Positions 8,851-21,255 are shown, counted from the first letter of the stretch. The stretch is 64,000 nucleotides of DNA from Pseudomonas lini (GCF_964063345.1 NZ_OZ061318.1:2294001-2358000); one strand, 5' to 3'. The notes: a model not told the origin generated them from the sequence alone. Numbers and translations are program-made.

Positions 8851-9766
8851 GCATGGAGAACGTAATGTTCTCCTCGCGGCCGGCCAGTTCATCGGCCCCG
8901 GTGGCGCCCCAGGCCTGCAATTGCTGGATGACGCCACGCACCAGTACTTCCGGGGCGGAGGCACCGGCAGTGATACCAATACGCTCGACACCGTCGAACC
9001 AGCTCTTTTGCAGGTCTTCGGCGCCGTCGATCAGGTAAGCCGGGGTGGCCATGCGCTCGGCCAGTTCACGCAGGCGATTGGAGTTGGAGCTGTTCGGGCT
9101 GCCAACCACCAGCACCACGTCGCATTCGTCGGCCAGTTGTTTAACAGCGTCCTGACGGTTTTGCGTGGCGTAGCAGATATCGTCCTTGCGCGGACCGCCG
9201 ATCGCCGGGAACCGAGTACGCAGGGCGTCGATCACGCGACTGGTATCGTCCATGGACAGGGTGGTCTGGGTGACGAAGGCCAGTTTTTCAGGGTTGTTCA
9301 CCTGCAACGCGGCGACGTCTTTCTCGTCCTCGACCAGATAGATCGCGCCACCATTGCTGCCATCGTATTGGCCCATGGTGCCCTCGACTTCCGGGTGACC
9401 GGCGTGGCCGATGAGGATGCATTCACGGCCGTCGCGGCTGTAACGCGCAACTTCGATGTGCACCTTGGTCACCAGCGGGCAGGTCGCGTCGAACACCTTC
9501 AGGCCTCGGCCTGCAGCTTCGGTACGCACGGCTTGGGAAACGCCATGGGCACTGAAGATCACGATCACGTCGTCCGGCACCTGATCCAGCTCTTCGACGA
9601 AGATCGCCCCACGGGCGCGCAGGTCTTCGACGACGAATTTGTTGTGGACCACTTCGTGGCGCACGTAGATCGGCGGCCCGAAGACTTCCAGGGCGCGGTT
9701 GACGATTTCGATCGCCCGGTCCACACCGGCGCAGAAGCCACGGGGGTTGGCGAGTTTGATTTGCAT
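8819..9766 (-). CDS. ispH: IspH, 4-hydroxy-3-methylbut-2-enyl diphosphate reductase
   Basis: Last enzyme of the MEP pathway: reduces HMBPP to IPP and DMAPP with a 4Fe-4S cluster. It is 315 aa, full length. The three cluster cysteines are visible in GFCAGVD (Cys12), [11 protein letters not shown] and ICYATQNRQ, and the substrate-binding SSNSNRL motif is present. The product feeds IspB, encoded further along this window. In many proteobacteria the gene ends the ribF-ileS-lspA-fkpB operon; here a REPIN separates it from fkpB. Confidence 0.96.
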   Translation of the reverse strand: MQIKLANPRGFCAGVDRAIEIVNRALEVFGPPIYVRHEVVHNKFVVEDLRARGAIFVEELDQVPDDVIVIFSAHGVSQAVRTEAAGRGLKVFDATCPLVTKVHIEVARYSRDGRECILIGHAGHPEVEGTMGQYDGSNGGAIYLVEDEKDVAALQVNNPEKLAFVTQTTLSMDDTSRVIDALRTRFPAIGGPRKDDICYATQNRQDAVKQLADECDVVLVVGSPNSSNSNRLRELAERMATPAYLIDGAEDLQKSWFDGVERIGITAGASAPEVLVRGVIQQLQAWGATGADELAGREENITFSMPKELRVRSLL

Positions 9767-9820
9767 GCTGTGCCTCGTGTCTTGCGCGCAAGAAATAGCG
9801 AAAACGGTAGAAAACTTATT

Positions 9821-9983
9821 GTGGGAGCGAGCCTTTTGTGGCGAGGGGGCTTGCCCCCGTTGGGGTGCGAAGCGCCCCTGAAACCAGCCAGCGCGATCTT
9901 GAGTGAGAAAGCGGTGATCGGTTTACGATTGCTTCGCAATCGAACGGGGGCAAGCCCCCTCGCCACACAAACCCGCTCCCACA
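9821..9983. repeat. REPIN, GTGGCGAGGGGG class nested in a GTGGGAGCG pair
   Basis: An inner inverted pair GTGGCGAGGGGGCTTGCCCC ... its complement is flanked by outer halves TGTGGGAGCGAG and GCTCCCACA. It lies between fkpB and ispH. Confidence 0.8.
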
Positions 9984-10002
9984 TTGGACCGAGTTAGGTC
10001 AG

Positions 10003-10455
10003 TTACAGCGCTTTGACGTTGAAGATCTCGACGTCAAAGGTCAAGGTTTTACCGGCCAGCGGGTGGTTGAAGTCGATGGTCACCTGGGCGTCATCGAATT
10101 CTTTCACCACACCGGGCAGCTCAGTATTGGCCGCATCGTTGAAGATCACCAGCAAGCCAGGCGACAGTTCCATATCCTTGAACTGCGAGCGCGGGATGAT
10201 CTGTACGTTTTGCGGGTTGGGCTGACCAAAGGCGTTTTCCGGCTCGATGGTCAGGGTGCGTTTGTCGCCGGCCTTGAAGCCGAACAGCGCTGCTTCGAAA
10301 CCTGGCAACAGATTGCCGTCGCCAACCTTGAAGGTCGCCGGGGCTTTGTCGAAGGTGCTGTCGACGGTGTCACCGTTCTCCAGGCGCAATGCAAAGTGCA
10401 AAGTGACTTCCGTATTCTGGCCGATGCGTTGTTCAGCCAATACCTGTTCAGTCAT
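10003..10455 (-). CDS. fkpB: FkpB (SlpA), FKBP-type peptidyl-prolyl isomerase
   Basis: Small cytosolic FKBP-type cis-trans prolyl isomerase of 150 aa with the SlyD-like layout: the FKBP core is interrupted by an insert-in-flap domain (PENAFGQPNPQNVQIIPRSQF region), which in relatives gives chaperone activity. The ATG at 10455 ([10 protein letters not shown]) overlaps the end of lspA by 8 bases. It is the last gene in a ribF-ileS-lspA-fkpB run. Confidence 0.92.
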   Translation of the reverse strand: MTEQVLAEQRIGQNTEVTLHFALRLENGDTVDSTFDKAPATFKVGDGNLLPGFEAALFGFKAGDKRTLTIEPENAFGQPNPQNVQIIPRSQFKDMELSPGLLVIFNDAANTELPGVVKEFDDAQVTIDFNHPLAGKTLTFDVEIFNVKAL

Positions 10456-10960
10456 GAACGGTTTCTCCGGTCTTTTTACTTTTGAACATATCCAGTGCAA
10501 GCATCACGGCACCGACAGAAATTGCGCTGTCGGCAAAGTTGAACGCCGGGAAATACCAGCGGTTCTGCCAATGCACCAGAATGAAATCGATCACATGGCC
10601 CAACGCAATGCGGTCGTACAGGTTACCCAGCGCGCCACCCAGCACCAGCGCCAAGGCGACTGCCAGCCAGGTTTCGTTGCGCCCCAGGCGCTTGAGCCAG
10701 ATCACCAGCACCGCACTGACCACCACCGCGATCAGGGCGAACAGCCAGCGCTGCCAGCCCGAGCTGTCAGCCAGGAAACTGAACGCCGCGCCGGTGTTGT
10801 AGGCCAGGGTCCAGCTGAAGTAATCGGGGATCACCACGATTTGCTGGTACATGCTCAGCGAGCCTTCGAAGTAGAACTTGCTGGCCTGGTCGATGACCAA
10901 AACCAGCAAACTCAACCAGAGCCAGCTCAGCCGTCCGAAACGGCCAACGGCATTAGGCAT
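10448..10960 (-). CDS. lspA: LspA, lipoprotein signal peptidase II
   Basis: Membrane aspartyl protease that removes signal peptides from prolipoproteins after diacylglyceryl transfer. It is 170 aa with four transmembrane helices. The catalytic Asp pair is seen in NLYDRI and FNFADS. It overlaps ileS upstream by 8 bases and fkpB downstream by 8 bases, so the three are translationally coupled. Confidence 0.96.
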   Translation of the reverse strand: MPNAVGRFGRLSWLWLSLLVLVIDQASKFYFEGSLSMYQQIVVIPDYFSWTLAYNTGAAFSFLADSSGWQRWLFALIAVVVSAVLVIWLKRLGRNETWLAVALALVLGGALGNLYDRIALGHVIDFILVHWQNRWYFPAFNFADSAISVGAVMLALDMFKSKKTGETVHD

Positions 10961-13784
10961 AGTGACGAACCTCGCCAGCGCCGCTGATGTTGTCGACGCA
11001 ACGACCGCAGATTTCCGGATGCTCCGGGTTCACGCCAACGTCTTCACGGCAGTGCCAGCAACGGGCGCACTTGGCATGGCTCGACTTGACCACTTGCAGT
11101 TTCAAACCGCCGACTTCGGTGACCACGGCATCGCCCGGCGCCTGAACGAACGGTGCAACGGTGGCAGTCGAGGTAATCAACACGAAGCGCAGTTCGTTGC
11201 TCAGCTTGGCCAGATCGGCGCTCAGTGCGTCTTCGGCGAACAGCGTCACTTCGGCTTGCAGGTTGCCACCGACGGCCTTCGCCGCGCGCTGGATCTCCAT
11301 TTCCTTGTTGACCGCCACCTTCACCGCCATGATCCGCTCCCAGTAGGCGCGGTCCAGTTCGAAGCCTTCCGGCAATTCGGTCAGGCCTTCGTACCAGGTG
11401 TTGAGCATCACAGACTCATTACGCTCGCCCGGCAGGTACTGCCACAGCTCGTCGGCGGTGAACGCCAGGATCGGCGCGATCCAGCGCACCAGCGCTTCGC
11501 TGATGTGGTAAAGCGCGGTTTGCGCCGAACGACGGGCCTTGCTGTTGGCGCCAGTGGTGTACTGACGGTCCTTGATGATGTCGAGGTAGAAACCGCCCAG
11601 CTCCTGCACGCAGAAGTTGTGGATCTTGGAGTAGACGTTCCAGAAGCGGTATTCGCCATAGTGCTCTTGCAACTCGCGTTGCAGCAGCAGGGTGCGATCC
11701 ACGGCCCAACGGTCCAGCGCCAGCATTTCTTCGGCCGGCAGGATGTCGGTGGTCGGGTTGAAACCGGTCAGGTTGGAAAGCAGGAAGCGCGCGGTGTTAC
11801 GGATGCGCCGGTAGGCGTCCGCACTGCGTTGCAGGATCTGCTCGGAAACCGCCATTTCACCCGAGTAATCGGTAGAAGCGACCCACAGACGCATGATATC
11901 GGCGCCCAGGGTGTCGTTGACCTTCTGCGGCGCGATGACGTTGCCCAAGGACTTCGACATTTTGCGGCCGGACTCGTCAACGGTGAAGCCGTGGGTCAGC
12001 AGCTCGCGGTACGGCGCGTGGTCGTCGATGGCGCAACCGGTCAGCAACGACGAGTGGAACCAGCCGCGGTGCTGGTCCGAACCTTCCAGGTACAGGTCGG
12101 CGCGTGGACCGGTCTCGTGGCCCATCGAGTGCGAACCGCGCAGGACGTGCCAGTGCGTAGTGCCCGAGTCGAACCAGACGTCCAGGGTGTCGCTGATTTT
12201 GTCGTACAGCGGCGCTTCTTCACCGAGCAACTCGGCGGCGTCCATCTTGAACCAGGCTTCAATGCCTTCGACTTCGACGCGCTGGGCGACGATTTCCATC
12301 AGCTCGACGGTGCGTGGGTGCAGCTCGCCGCTTTCCTTGTTCAGGAAGAACGGGATCGGCACGCCCCAGTTGCGCTGACGGGAAATGCACCAGTCCGGAC
12401 GGTTGGCGATCATCGAGTGCAGACGCGCCTGGCCCCAGGCCGGAACGAACTTGGTCTCTTCGATGGCTTTGATCGCCCGTTTGCGCAGGGTTTCGCCGGT
12501 CGCAGGCTCTTTGTCCATGCCGATGAACCACTGTGCGGTCGCACGGTAGATCAGCGGGGTCTTGTGACGCCAGCAGTGCATGTAGCTGTGTTCGATGGTG
12601 GTGGTGTGCAGCAGCGCGCCGACTTCCGACAGTTTGTCGACGATGGCCGGGTTGGCCTTCCAGATGAACTGGCCGCCGAAGAACTCCAGCGATGTCGCGT
12701 ATACGCCGTTGCTTTGCACCGGATTGAGAATATCGTCGTTGACCATGCCATAGGCTTTGCAGGTCACGAAGTCGTCTACGCCGTAGGCTGGCGCGGAGTG
12801 AACCACGCCGGTGCCCGCGCCCAGTTCGACATATTCGGCCAGGTAAACCGGCGACAGGCGATCGTAGAACGGGTGACGGAAGTTGATCAGTTCCAGTTCT
12901 TTACCGGTGGTGGTCGCAACGACCGAACCTTCCACGCTGTAGCGGGCCAGGCACGACTCGACCAGCTCTTCAGCCAGCACCAGCAGTTTGTCGCCGACGT
13001 CGACCAGGGCGTAGTTGAATTCCGGGTGAACGTTCAGCGCCTGGTTGGCCGGGATGGTCCACGGGGTGGTGGTCCAGATCACGATCGAGGCGGGTTTGCC
13101 CAGCGACGACAGACCGAACGCGGCAGCCAGCTTGGCTTCATCTGCGATCGGGAACGCCACGTCGATGGTCGCGGATTTTTTGTTCTCGTACTCGACTTCC
13201 GCTTCAGCCAGGGCCGAGCCGCAGTCAAAGCACCAGTTCACAGGCTTCAGACCCTTGAACACGAAGCCACCCTTGACGATTTCCGCCAGGGCGCGGATTT
13301 CGCCGGCCTCGTTTTTGAAGTCCATGGTCTTGTACGGGTTGGCGAAGTCGCCCAACACGCCCAGACGGATGAATTCGGACTTCTGGCCTTCGATTTGCTC
13401 GGTGGCGTAGGCACGGCACAGTTCGCGCGTCTTGTCCGCGCCCAGGTTCTTGCCGTGGGTCACTTCGACTTTGTGCTCGATCGGCAGACCGTGGCAGTCC
13501 CAGCCCGGAACATAAGGCGCGTCGAAACCCGACAGGGTTTTCGAGCGGATGATCATGTCCTTGAGAATCTTGTTCAGCGCATGACCGATGTGAATCGTGC
13601 CGTTGGCGTACGGAGGACCGTCGTGAAGTACGAACTTCGGACGATCCTTGCCAATCTCGCGCAACTTACCGTACAGGCCAATGCTGTCCCAGCGCTGCAG
13701 AATCTGCGGTTCGCGCTGAGGCAGGCCGGCCTTCATTGGGAAGGCGGTGTCCGGAAGGTTTAGCGTGGCTTTATAGTCGGTCAT
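10953..13784 (-). CDS. ileS: Isoleucyl-tRNA synthetase
   Basis: Charges tRNA-Ile; class I synthetase of 943 aa. The HIGH motif is in [11 protein letters not shown], the KMSKS motif in [10 protein letters not shown], and an editing (CP1) domain lies between them. The C terminus has a zinc site made of CARCWHC and CGRCVDN, typical of the bacterial eubacterial-type enzyme. Its start codon is immediately adjacent to the ribF stop (13784/13785). A long open frame on the opposite strand is a composition shadow. Confidence 0.98.
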   Translation of the reverse strand: MTDYKATLNLPDTAFPMKAGLPQREPQILQRWDSIGLYGKLREIGKDRPKFVLHDGPPYANGTIHIGHALNKILKDMIIRSKTLSGFDAPYVPGWDCHGLPIEHKVEVTHGKNLGADKTRELCRAYATEQIEGQKSEFIRLGVLGDFANPYKTMDFKNEAGEIRALAEIVKGGFVFKGLKPVNWCFDCGSALAEAEVEYENKKSATIDVAFPIADEAKLAAAFGLSSLGKPASIVIWTTTPWTIPANQALNVHPEFNYALVDVGDKLLVLAEELVESCLARYSVEGSVVATTTGKELELINFRHPFYDRLSPVYLAEYVELGAGTGVVHSAPAYGVDDFVTCKAYGMVNDDILNPVQSNGVYATSLEFFGGQFIWKANPAIVDKLSEVGALLHTTTIEHSYMHCWRHKTPLIYRATAQWFIGMDKEPATGETLRKRAIKAIEETKFVPAWGQARLHSMIANRPDWCISRQRNWGVPIPFFLNKESGELHPRTVELMEIVAQRVEVEGIEAWFKMDAAELLGEEAPLYDKISDTLDVWFDSGTTHWHVLRGSHSMGHETGPRADLYLEGSDQHRGWFHSSLLTGCAIDDHAPYRELLTHGFTVDESGRKMSKSLGNVIAPQKVNDTLGADIMRLWVASTDYSGEMAVSEQILQRSADAYRRIRNTARFLLSNLTGFNPTTDILPAEEMLALDRWAVDRTLLLQRELQEHYGEYRFWNVYSKIHNFCVQELGGFYLDIIKDRQYTTGANSKARRSAQTALYHISEALVRWIAPILAFTADELWQYLPGERNESVMLNTWYEGLTELPEGFELDRAYWERIMAVKVAVNKEMEIQRAAKAVGGNLQAEVTLFAEDALSADLAKLSNELRFVLITSTATVAPFVQAPGDAVVTEVGGLKLQVVKSSHAKCARCWHCREDVGVNPEHPEICGRCVDNISGAGEVRHYA

Positions 13785-14735
13785 TTAAGGCTCTTCATTA
13801 GCGATTGGCGCTAGGTGCGACAGGGCACGGGCGGCGGCGACATCCGCATTGATCGCCGTCTTAAGCGCCTCCAGAGAGGCGAAACGCTGCTCTTCACGCA
13901 GCTTGTGGTGGAAAACCACCGTCAAACGCCGGTCATACAGATCGCCGGCAAAATCTAAAAGGTGTACTTCGAGGTGGGCTTTGCCATCACCTTGGACCGT
14001 TGGCCGAACGCCGATATTGGCGACGCCTGGCCAGGTTTTACCGTCGATGTCGACGTTGACCAGATAAACCCCGGACAGCGGCACACGACGACGCTTGAGT
14101 TGTATGTTGGCGGTCGGCGTACCCAGTTGACGCGCCAGCTTCTGGCCGTGCAGGACCCGCCCGGCAATCCGGTACGGACGCCCGAGCAGCCGCTCGGCCA
14201 AGGCAAAATCTGCAGCGGCCAGGGCGTTACGCACCTGAGTGCTGCTGACACGAATGCCGTCCAGTTCGACAGTCTGCGCCGCTTCGACGGTAAACCCCTG
14301 AAGGACGCCTGCCTGTTGCAGGAAATCGAAATCCCCTAGCCGGTCACAGCCGAAACGGAAATCGTCGCCGACTTCCAGATGCTGTACGCCGAGGCCGTCC
14401 ACCAGAATAGTATCGACGAATTCGCTGGCGCTGAGTTTGCTCAGGCGCTGATTGAACGCCAGGCACAGCACCCGGTCGACACCCTCTACGGCCAGCAGCT
14501 GCAGTTTGTCCCGCAGGCGGGCCAGACGGGCCGGGGCGGTATCCGGAGCGAAGAACTCTCGCGGCTGCGGCTCAAAAATCACCACGCAGCTGGGCACGCC
14601 CAACTCGAGCGCACGCTCACGCAGCCGGGCCAGGATAGCCTGGTGACCACGGTGAACACCGTCAAAGTTGCCAATAGTGGCGACACAGCCCCGATGCTGG
14701 GGGCGCAGGTTGTGGAGGCCTCGAACCAGCTGCAT
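13785..14735 (-). CDS. ribF: RibF, bifunctional riboflavin kinase / FAD synthetase
   Basis: Converts riboflavin to FMN and FMN to FAD. It is 316 aa from the ATG at 14735 (MQLVRGLHN). The N-terminal nucleotidyltransferase domain has GNFDGVHRGHQ; the C-terminal riboflavin kinase domain has the TPTANIQLK motif near GVYLV. An alternative ATG 18 bases upstream (MSKKRV) is possible. It heads the ribF-ileS-lspA-fkpB run, 129 bases from murJ. Confidence 0.95.
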   Translation of the reverse strand: MQLVRGLHNLRPQHRGCVATIGNFDGVHRGHQAILARLRERALELGVPSCVVIFEPQPREFFAPDTAPARLARLRDKLQLLAVEGVDRVLCLAFNQRLSKLSASEFVDTILVDGLGVQHLEVGDDFRFGCDRLGDFDFLQQAGVLQGFTVEAAQTVELDGIRVSSTQVRNALAAADFALAERLLGRPYRIAGRVLHGQKLARQLGTPTANIQLKRRRVPLSGVYLVNVDIDGKTWPGVANIGVRPTVQGDGKAHLEVHLLDFAGDLYDRRLTVVFHHKLREEQRFASLEALKTAINADVAAARALSHLAPIANEEP

Positions 14736-14864
14736 AACGCGCTTCTTGCTCATAAAGTGGTCGATTATAACCACACCCGGCGGCCGACGACAGGCAACAC
14801 CGTAACCCAAAGTGATCGAGCCGACAAAACCGCCGGCCCGCCCGTGTTTATCGAGACAAAAGCC

Positions 14865-16403
14865 TCAGCTCAGCGCTTTGCGATTGAAGTCGCGCAAACG
14901 GAAGCCCATCAACAGCAACATGCCGAAATAGACCACCACGCCGGCGATCACCAACGCGCCCAGACGCAGCAATCGCTCAAGCATATGCCCCTCCCCCCAG
15001 GCCGGCATAAAATGCATGGCGCCCAGCAATACCGCGGACATCACCGCGACCGCCACCAACAATTTGAGACCAAATTTCGCCCAGCCCGGCTGCGGCTGAT
15101 ACATCTGCTGCTTGCGCAGTTGATAGAACAACAGCCCGGCATTGATGCAGGCGCCAGCGCTAATGGCCAAGGCCAGACCGGCGTGCGCCAGCGGACCGAT
15201 CAATACCAGGTTGAACAACTGGGTAACGATCAAGGTGAAAATCGCGATTTTTACCGGGGTCCGGATGTTTTGTTGCGCATAAAAGCCCGGCGCCAGCACC
15301 TTGATCACGATAATTCCCAGCAGGCCGACTGAATAAGCAATCAGCGCGCGCTGCGTCATGGCCGCATCGAAAGCGCTGAACTGGCCGTACTGGAACAGCG
15401 AAACGGTCAGTGGCTCAGCCAGAATCCCCAGCGCCAGGGCGCACGGCAACACCAGCATGAAGCACAGGCGCAGTCCCCAATCGAGGATCCGCGAGTATTC
15501 GTGGCGATCCTGGCTGGCATAAGTCTTGGCCAGGGTTGGCAGCAGTATCGTGCCCAGCGCCACCCCCAGCACGCCGGACGGCAACTCCATCAGGCGGTCG
15601 GCGTAATACATCCAGGACACGGACCCGGCCACTAGAAACGAGGCAAATATTGTGTTGATGATCAGCGAAATCTGGCTGACCGAAACGCCGATAATCGCCG
15701 GCAACATCTGTTTCATGACTCGCCACACACCGCTATCGCGCAGATTCAGGCGCGGCAGCACTAGCATGCCGATCTTTTTCAGGTGCGGCAGCTGAAACAG
15801 CAATTGCGCCAGACCGCCCACTAGAACAGCCCAACCCAGCGCCATCACCGGTGGATCGAAATACGGTGTCAGGAACACCGCAAAAATAATCATGCTGACA
15901 TTGAGCAGGGTCGGCACGAAGGCCGGCACCGAGAAGCGGTTCCAGGTGTTGAGGATCGCTCCGGCCAATGAAGACAGGGAGATCAGTAATATATAAGGAA
16001 AAGTGACCCGTAGCAGATCGGAGGTCAGCTCGAATTTTTCCGGGGTAGTGGCGAAACCCGGCGCCGTGGCCCAGATGACCCAAGGCGCGGCGAGCATGCC
16101 CAGCGCGGTGACCAGCGCCAGCACCAGTGTCAGCAGGCCCGAGACATAGGCAATGAACGTTCGCGTCGCCTCCTCGCCCTTCTGGCTTTTATATTCGGCG
16201 AGAATTGGCACGAAAGCCTGGGAAAAAGCCCCTTCCGCGAAGATCCGCCGCAGCAGATTGGGCAGTTTGAAGGCGATAAAGAAGGCGTCGGTCGCCATTC
16301 CGGCGCCAAATGCACGCGCGACAAGGGTGTCACGAACAAACCCCAACACCCGGGAAAGCATCGTGATAGAGCTGACAGCGGCCAACGATTTGAGCAGATT
16401 CAT
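14865..16403 (-). CDS. murJ: MurJ (MviN), lipid II flippase
   Basis: Moves the peptidoglycan precursor lipid II across the inner membrane. From the ATG at 16403 ([12 protein letters not shown]) it has 512 aa and about 14 hydrophobic helices, as expected for MOP-superfamily MurJ. The conserved N-terminal segment [12 protein letters not shown] and the loop with [11 protein letters not shown] are visible. The frame is open to 16724 but the family starts at MNLL. It is divergent from rpsT, as in PAO1 (PA4562-PA4563). Confidence 0.96.
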   Translation of the reverse strand: MNLLKSLAAVSSITMLSRVLGFVRDTLVARAFGAGMATDAFFIAFKLPNLLRRIFAEGAFSQAFVPILAEYKSQKGEEATRTFIAYVSGLLTLVLALVTALGMLAAPWVIWATAPGFATTPEKFELTSDLLRVTFPYILLISLSSLAGAILNTWNRFSVPAFVPTLLNVSMIIFAVFLTPYFDPPVMALGWAVLVGGLAQLLFQLPHLKKIGMLVLPRLNLRDSGVWRVMKQMLPAIIGVSVSQISLIINTIFASFLVAGSVSWMYYADRLMELPSGVLGVALGTILLPTLAKTYASQDRHEYSRILDWGLRLCFMLVLPCALALGILAEPLTVSLFQYGQFSAFDAAMTQRALIAYSVGLLGIIVIKVLAPGFYAQQNIRTPVKIAIFTLIVTQLFNLVLIGPLAHAGLALAISAGACINAGLLFYQLRKQQMYQPQPGWAKFGLKLLVAVAVMSAVLLGAMHFMPAWGEGHMLERLLRLGALVIAGVVVYFGMLLLMGFRLRDFNRKALS

Positions 16404-16791
16404 TGAAAGAGTTTTTGCCTGTCGATAAACAGCAGGCGAACAACGCGCCCACTTATGCGATACTCCGCGCCGCAACAGCACAGAGCCAAAGCTCGCGAGT
16501 TTACAGGTCGCACGCCGGAAAGAAATATCCAGCTCACCGCCCCCTTGAAAACGTAGCGAGCGAAGGCAAGACAAGGCGAAAGCAAGCGAGAAAGCGCAGT
16601 TGACGTTAGTCAATGAGCATTTCGAGTCTGTTTTCAACGCTGTATTGCCGAGCGCAGTAGTTTTCATGGGGGCCGGAACCGGCCACTTAGCGGAACGTTT
16701 CTCCCGCCCTTGACAAGACATCAACTCATCGGCATGATTCGCGGCCTATTTTGTTTGCTATTTCCTAAAAAGTCTTTCGAGGAGCTCGACG
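16404..16791. other. murJ-rpsT divergent intergenic region with a long imperfect palindrome
   Basis: No gene fits. Bases 16540-16672 form a roughly 133-base diverged inverted repeat centred near 16606: CCCCC-TTGAAAAC on the left matches GTTTTCAT-GGGGG on the right, with TTGAC-GTTA-GTCAA at the middle. The rpsT promoter lies after it. Confidence 0.6.
16710..16738 (+). promoter_or_regulatory. Sigma-70-type promoter for rpsT
   Basis: TTGACA at 16710-16715, a 17-base spacer, then CATGAT at 16733-16738 (4 of 6 with TATAAT). It lies 54 bases before the rpsT start. Confidence 0.55.
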
Positions 16792-17070
16792 GTGGCCAAC
16801 ACACCTTCCGCCAAAAAACGTGCAAAACAGGCTGAGAAGCGTCGCAGCCACAACGCCAGCCTGCGTTCCATGGTTCGTACCTACATCAAGAATGTAGTTA
16901 AAGCCATCGACGCAAAAGACGCTGCTAAAGCTCAAGCTGCTTACGTTCTGGCCGTGCCAGTTATCGACCGTATGGCCGATAAAGGCATCATCCACAAGAA
17001 CAAAGCTGCTCGTCATAAGAGCCGCCTGAATGGCCACGTAAAGGCCCTGAACGTTGCCGCTGCTGCCTAA
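16792..17070 (+). CDS. rpsT: 30S ribosomal protein S20
   Basis: Primary 16S rRNA-binding protein of the small subunit, 92 aa, very basic. The N terminus [17 protein letters not shown] is characteristic. The start is GTG at 16792, preceded by a GAGGAG Shine-Dalgarno at 16779-16784; a weak start codon is known to matter for rpsT autoregulation in E. coli. A strong terminator follows. Confidence 0.97.
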   Translation: MANTPSAKKRAKQAEKRRSHNASLRSMVRTYIKNVVKAIDAKDAAKAQAAYVLAVPVIDRMADKGIIHKNKAARHKSRLNGHVKALNVAAAA

Positions 17071-17084
17071 GCGACACGCTCATT

Positions 17085-17112
17085 AAAAAACCGACCTCAG
17101 GGTCGGTTTTTT
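17085..17112 (+). terminator. Rho-independent terminator of rpsT
   Basis: CCGACC-TCAG-GGTCGG stem-loop flanked by A6 and T6, 15 bases after the stop codon. Confidence 0.93.
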
Positions 17113-17147
17113 ATTGCCTGCGATTTGGCAAACACACTGCAAAAAAA

Positions 17148-17237
17148 TGTGGGAGCGAGCCTGCTCGCGATTGCGGACGCCCAGCCAGCATAGATGCTGA
17201 ATGTCAGTCCGCTATCGCGAGCAGGCTCGCTCCCACA
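17148..17237. repeat. REPIN, GAGCCTGCTCGCGA class
   Basis: Inverted pair: TGTGGGAGCGAGCCTGCTCG on the left and its complement on the right, about 40 bases apart, between the convergent rpsT and creA. Confidence 0.88.
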
Positions 17238-17254
17238 CTTCGACTTGCATCAGA

Positions 17255-17719
17255 TTATTGAGCGTGCGTCCACGGCAGGATCGGAATCGCCGTCACCGCA
17301 CTCTGCGGACTGCCCTCGATCAAACGATCGCTATAAACCAGGTACACCAGCGTATTGCGCTTCTTGTCGAGGAATCGCACCACCTGCATGGTCTTAAACA
17401 CCAAGGACGTGCGCTCCTTGAACACCTCCTCGCCATCCTTGAGCTCACCCTTGAAGTTGATCGGACCGACCTGACGACACGCTATAGACGCTTCAGCGCG
17501 ATCCTCGGCCAGACCCAACCCACCCTTTACGCCGCCGGTCTTGGCGCGCGACAGGTAGCAGGTCACGCCATCCACTTTTGGATCATCAAACGCCTCGACG
17601 ACGATACGGTCGTTCGGACCAACAAATTTGAACACCGTCGACACCTGGCCAATTTCATCGGCCGAGGCCAGTAGCGGCATCACCAACAACAAGCCCAACA
17701 ATCCTTTTGCCACACGCAT
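17255..17719 (-). CDS. creA: CreA family protein
   Basis: Secreted or periplasmic protein of 154 aa with a signal peptide ([20 protein letters not shown]). The family signature runs through [26 protein letters not shown] and ACRQVGPI. Molecular function is unknown; the E. coli name comes from its position beside creBC, which is not the case here. It sits 12 bases after proB on the same strand, as PA4564 does in PAO1. Confidence 0.9.
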   Translation of the reverse strand: MRVAKGLLGLLLVMPLLASADEIGQVSTVFKFVGPNDRIVVEAFDDPKVDGVTCYLSRAKTGGVKGGLGLAEDRAEASIACRQVGPINFKGELKDGEEVFKERTSLVFKTMQVVRFLDKKRNTLVYLVYSDRLIEGSPQSAVTAIPILPWTHAQ

Positions 17720-17731
17720 TCAGGTATTCCT

Positions 17732-18850
17732 TCAGACCAGAATCAGGTTATCGCGGTGAACCAGTTCCGGCTCCGCCATGTAACCCAGCAGACCGACAAT
17801 CGCCTCAGACGACTGACCGATAATTTTTTGCGCTTCCAGAGCACTGTAGTTGGCCAGGCCACGGGCGATTTCACGACCGTCCGGCGCCACGCAGACCACC
17901 ATTTCGCCACGACGGAAACTGCCTTGGACCAGTTTGACACCCACTGGCAGCAAACTTTTGTTGCCCTGGGACAACGCCGTCACCGCTCCCGCATCCAGCA
18001 CCAGTGTGCCGCGGGTTTGCAGATGCCCGGCTAGCCATTGCTTGCGCGCCGCCAGCATGCCGCGCTCTGGCGACAATAAGGTGCCGATGCGCTCGCCTGC
18101 CTTGAGACGATCCAGCACTCGCTCAATGCGCCCACCGACAATGATGGTGTGCGCACCGGAACGCGCCGCCAGACGCGCAGCGCGCAACTTGGTCTGCATA
18201 CCGCCACGACCCAGCGCACCGCCTGTGCTGCCAGCCACCGCATCCAGCGCCGGATCATCGGCACGCGCCTCGTAAATCAGATTCGCGTCAGGGTTGTTGC
18301 GCGGATCGGCATCGAACATGCCGTCGCGATCGGTGAGGATCACCAGCAAATCGGCTTCGACCAGGTTCGCCACCAGCGCCGCCAACGTGTCGTTGTCGCC
18401 GAAACGAATTTCGTCAGTGACCACGGTGTCGTTCTCGTTGATCACCGGGATCACCTTGAGCTCGACCAGCGCGCGCAGCGTACTGCGAGCGTTCAGGTAA
18501 CGCTTGCGATCGGACAAATCGTCATGAGTCAGGAGAATCTGCGCGGTATGCCGGCCATGCTCGGCAAAGCTCGACTCCCAGGCTTGCACCAACCCCATCT
18601 GACCGATGGCGGCAGCGGCCTGCAACTCGTGCATTGCACTGGGTCGTACAGTCCAGCCCAGACGGCTCATGCCCGCCGCCACTGCCCCGGAGGACACCAG
18701 CACCAGCTCAACACCCGCCTCGTGCAGGGCAACCATCTGCTCGACCCAGACACCCATTGCCGCGCGATCCAGGCCTTTGCCGTCCGCCGTCAGCAAAGCG
18801 CTGCCGATCTTCACGACCCAACGCTGCGCACCTGTCACCTTGCTCCGCAT
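17732..18850 (-). CDS. proB: Glutamate 5-kinase ProB
   Basis: First step of proline synthesis: phosphorylates glutamate. From ATG 18850 ([11 protein letters not shown]) it has 372 aa. An amino-acid kinase domain ([38 protein letters not shown]) is followed by a C-terminal PUA domain. Two further in-frame Met codons at 18853 and 18859 are alternatives. A hairpin terminator separates it from obgE upstream. Confidence 0.96.
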   Translation of the reverse strand: MRSKVTGAQRWVVKIGSALLTADGKGLDRAAMGVWVEQMVALHEAGVELVLVSSGAVAAGMSRLGWTVRPSAMHELQAAAAIGQMGLVQAWESSFAEHGRHTAQILLTHDDLSDRKRYLNARSTLRALVELKVIPVINENDTVVTDEIRFGDNDTLAALVANLVEADLLVILTDRDGMFDADPRNNPDANLIYEARADDPALDAVAGSTGGALGRGGMQTKLRAARLAARSGAHTIIVGGRIERVLDRLKAGERIGTLLSPERGMLAARKQWLAGHLQTRGTLVLDAGAVTALSQGNKSLLPVGVKLVQGSFRRGEMVVCVAPDGREIARGLANYSALEAQKIIGQSSEAIVGLLGYMAEPELVHRDNLILV

Positions 18851-18927
18851 CATCTTCAACCTTAGCTTGAGGACAGCACGACCCAGCGCTGCCCGTAACG
18901 TTATTCGTGACTACCGATTTCCAGATA

Positions 18928-18956
18928 CTAAAACGCCGCTCCAGTGAGCGGCGCTT
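18928..18956 (-). terminator. Terminator downstream of obgE
   Basis: On the minus strand CGCCGCT-CACTGG-AGCGGCG is followed by TTTTAG; it lies between obgE and proB. Confidence 0.75.
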
Positions 18957-18973
18957 AAGTTTATCGCAACGAA

Positions 18974-20236
<1,263 letters not shown>

Positions 20237-20346
20237 CTAGACATAAGACTCTTGCAAAAATGAGCGCAGCGACCTCAATCAACGACCGCAAAACCTGCGC
20301 CGGAGCCCATCACAAACAGCTTTGCAAGAGACTCACCCCACAAACG

Positions 20347-20375
20347 AAAAAGCCCCGTCGCAAGACAGGGCTTTT
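20347..20375 (-). terminator. Terminator of rplU-rpmA
   Basis: AAAAGCCCCGTC-GCAA-GACAGGGCTTTT, a 12-base stem with one mismatch and U-runs readable on both strands, 16 bases after the rpmA stop. Confidence 0.88.
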
Positions 20376-20390
20376 CCAGCAACCACGTAA

Positions 20391-20666
20391 TTATGCCGCG
20401 ACGACGTCAGTCTTCGGGACAATGCTTACGTAACGGCGATTGAAAGCGCCTTTTACTTCAAACTTGATCACGCCGTCGATTTTAGCAAACAGAGTGTGAT
20501 CTTTGCCCATGCCAACGCCGTAGCCAGCGTGGAATTGGGTGCCGCGCTGACGCACGATGATGTTGCCCGGAATGATAACCTGGCCGCCATACATCTTCAC
20601 GCCAAGGCGTTTGGCTTCTGAGTCGCGACCGTTACGGGTACTACCACCAGCTTTTTTGTGTGCCAT
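20391..20666 (-). CDS. rpmA: 50S ribosomal protein L27
   Basis: Large-subunit protein of 91 aa whose N-terminal tail reaches the peptidyl-transferase centre. It starts directly with [17 protein letters not shown], so there is no cleaved N-terminal extension of the Firmicutes kind. It is 34 bases after rplU in a two-gene operon. Confidence 0.98.
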   Translation of the reverse strand: MAHKKAGGSTRNGRDSEAKRLGVKMYGGQVIIPGNIIVRQRGTQFHAGYGVGMGKDHTLFAKIDGVIKFEVKGAFNRRYVSIVPKTDVVAA

Positions 20667-20700
20667 GAGTCAATTCTCCTAGTGAGGAATTAGGCTGAAA

Positions 20701-21015
20701 TTAAGCCTGAATACCGGTGATTTTGATCTCGGTGTACCACTGGCGGTGGCCCATACGCTTCATGTGGTGCTTACGACGACGGAACTTGATGATGCGGACT
20801 TTATCGTGACGACCTTGGGAGATCACTTCAGCCACAACGGTAGCGCCAGGAACAACTGGAGCGCCGATATTCACGTCGTCGCCATTGGCAACCAACAGAA
20901 CGCGATCAAAAGTAACGGATTCGCCGGTAGCGATTTCCAGTTTTTCGATCTTCAGGTATTCACCTGGAGCAACTTTGTACTGCTTGCCACCAGTAACGAT
21001 TACTGCATAAGACAT
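20701..21015 (-). CDS. rplU: 50S ribosomal protein L21
   Basis: Large-subunit 23S rRNA-binding protein, 104 aa from ATG 21015 ([15 protein letters not shown]). The C-terminal signature [14 protein letters not shown] is present. The frame is open 60 bases upstream, but the family begins at MSYAVI. It heads the rplU-rpmA operon, divergent from ispB across 240 bases. Confidence 0.97.
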   Translation of the reverse strand: MSYAVIVTGGKQYKVAPGEYLKIEKLEIATGESVTFDRVLLVANGDDVNIGAPVVPGATVVAEVISQGRHDKVRIIKFRRRKHHMKRMGHRQWYTEIKITGIQA

Positions 21016-21255
21016 GGTATTTCTCCGATAATCCTGCTCACCCAGCTCTTTATAAGAAGAGGTATTGGCTGGCATGGCTGCATAAGGCTGGAAGGCCTGT
21101 TTGCAATTGCGTAAGGCAGGTGCTGCCCAGGAAGTTCAGGGTGCGCGATTGTACGCAAGCTACCGGGCCGATGCAAGAGGCCGTCCATCGTGCCTTGACA
21201 GGCCCGGACGTGGGTCCTAGCATGCCGCGCAACCCTTCTGGAGCAACTGTCGCTG

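Noticed and set aside
10878..13763. 961-codon open frame opposite ileS
   Set aside because: It lies wholly antisense to a clear isoleucyl-tRNA synthetase; long antisense frames are expected from GC-rich codon bias, and the translation shows no known motif.
17148..17237. Palindromic repeats as a possible CRISPR
   Set aside because: Repeats are inverted pairs dispersed between genes, not a direct array with uniform spacers, and no cas gene is present.
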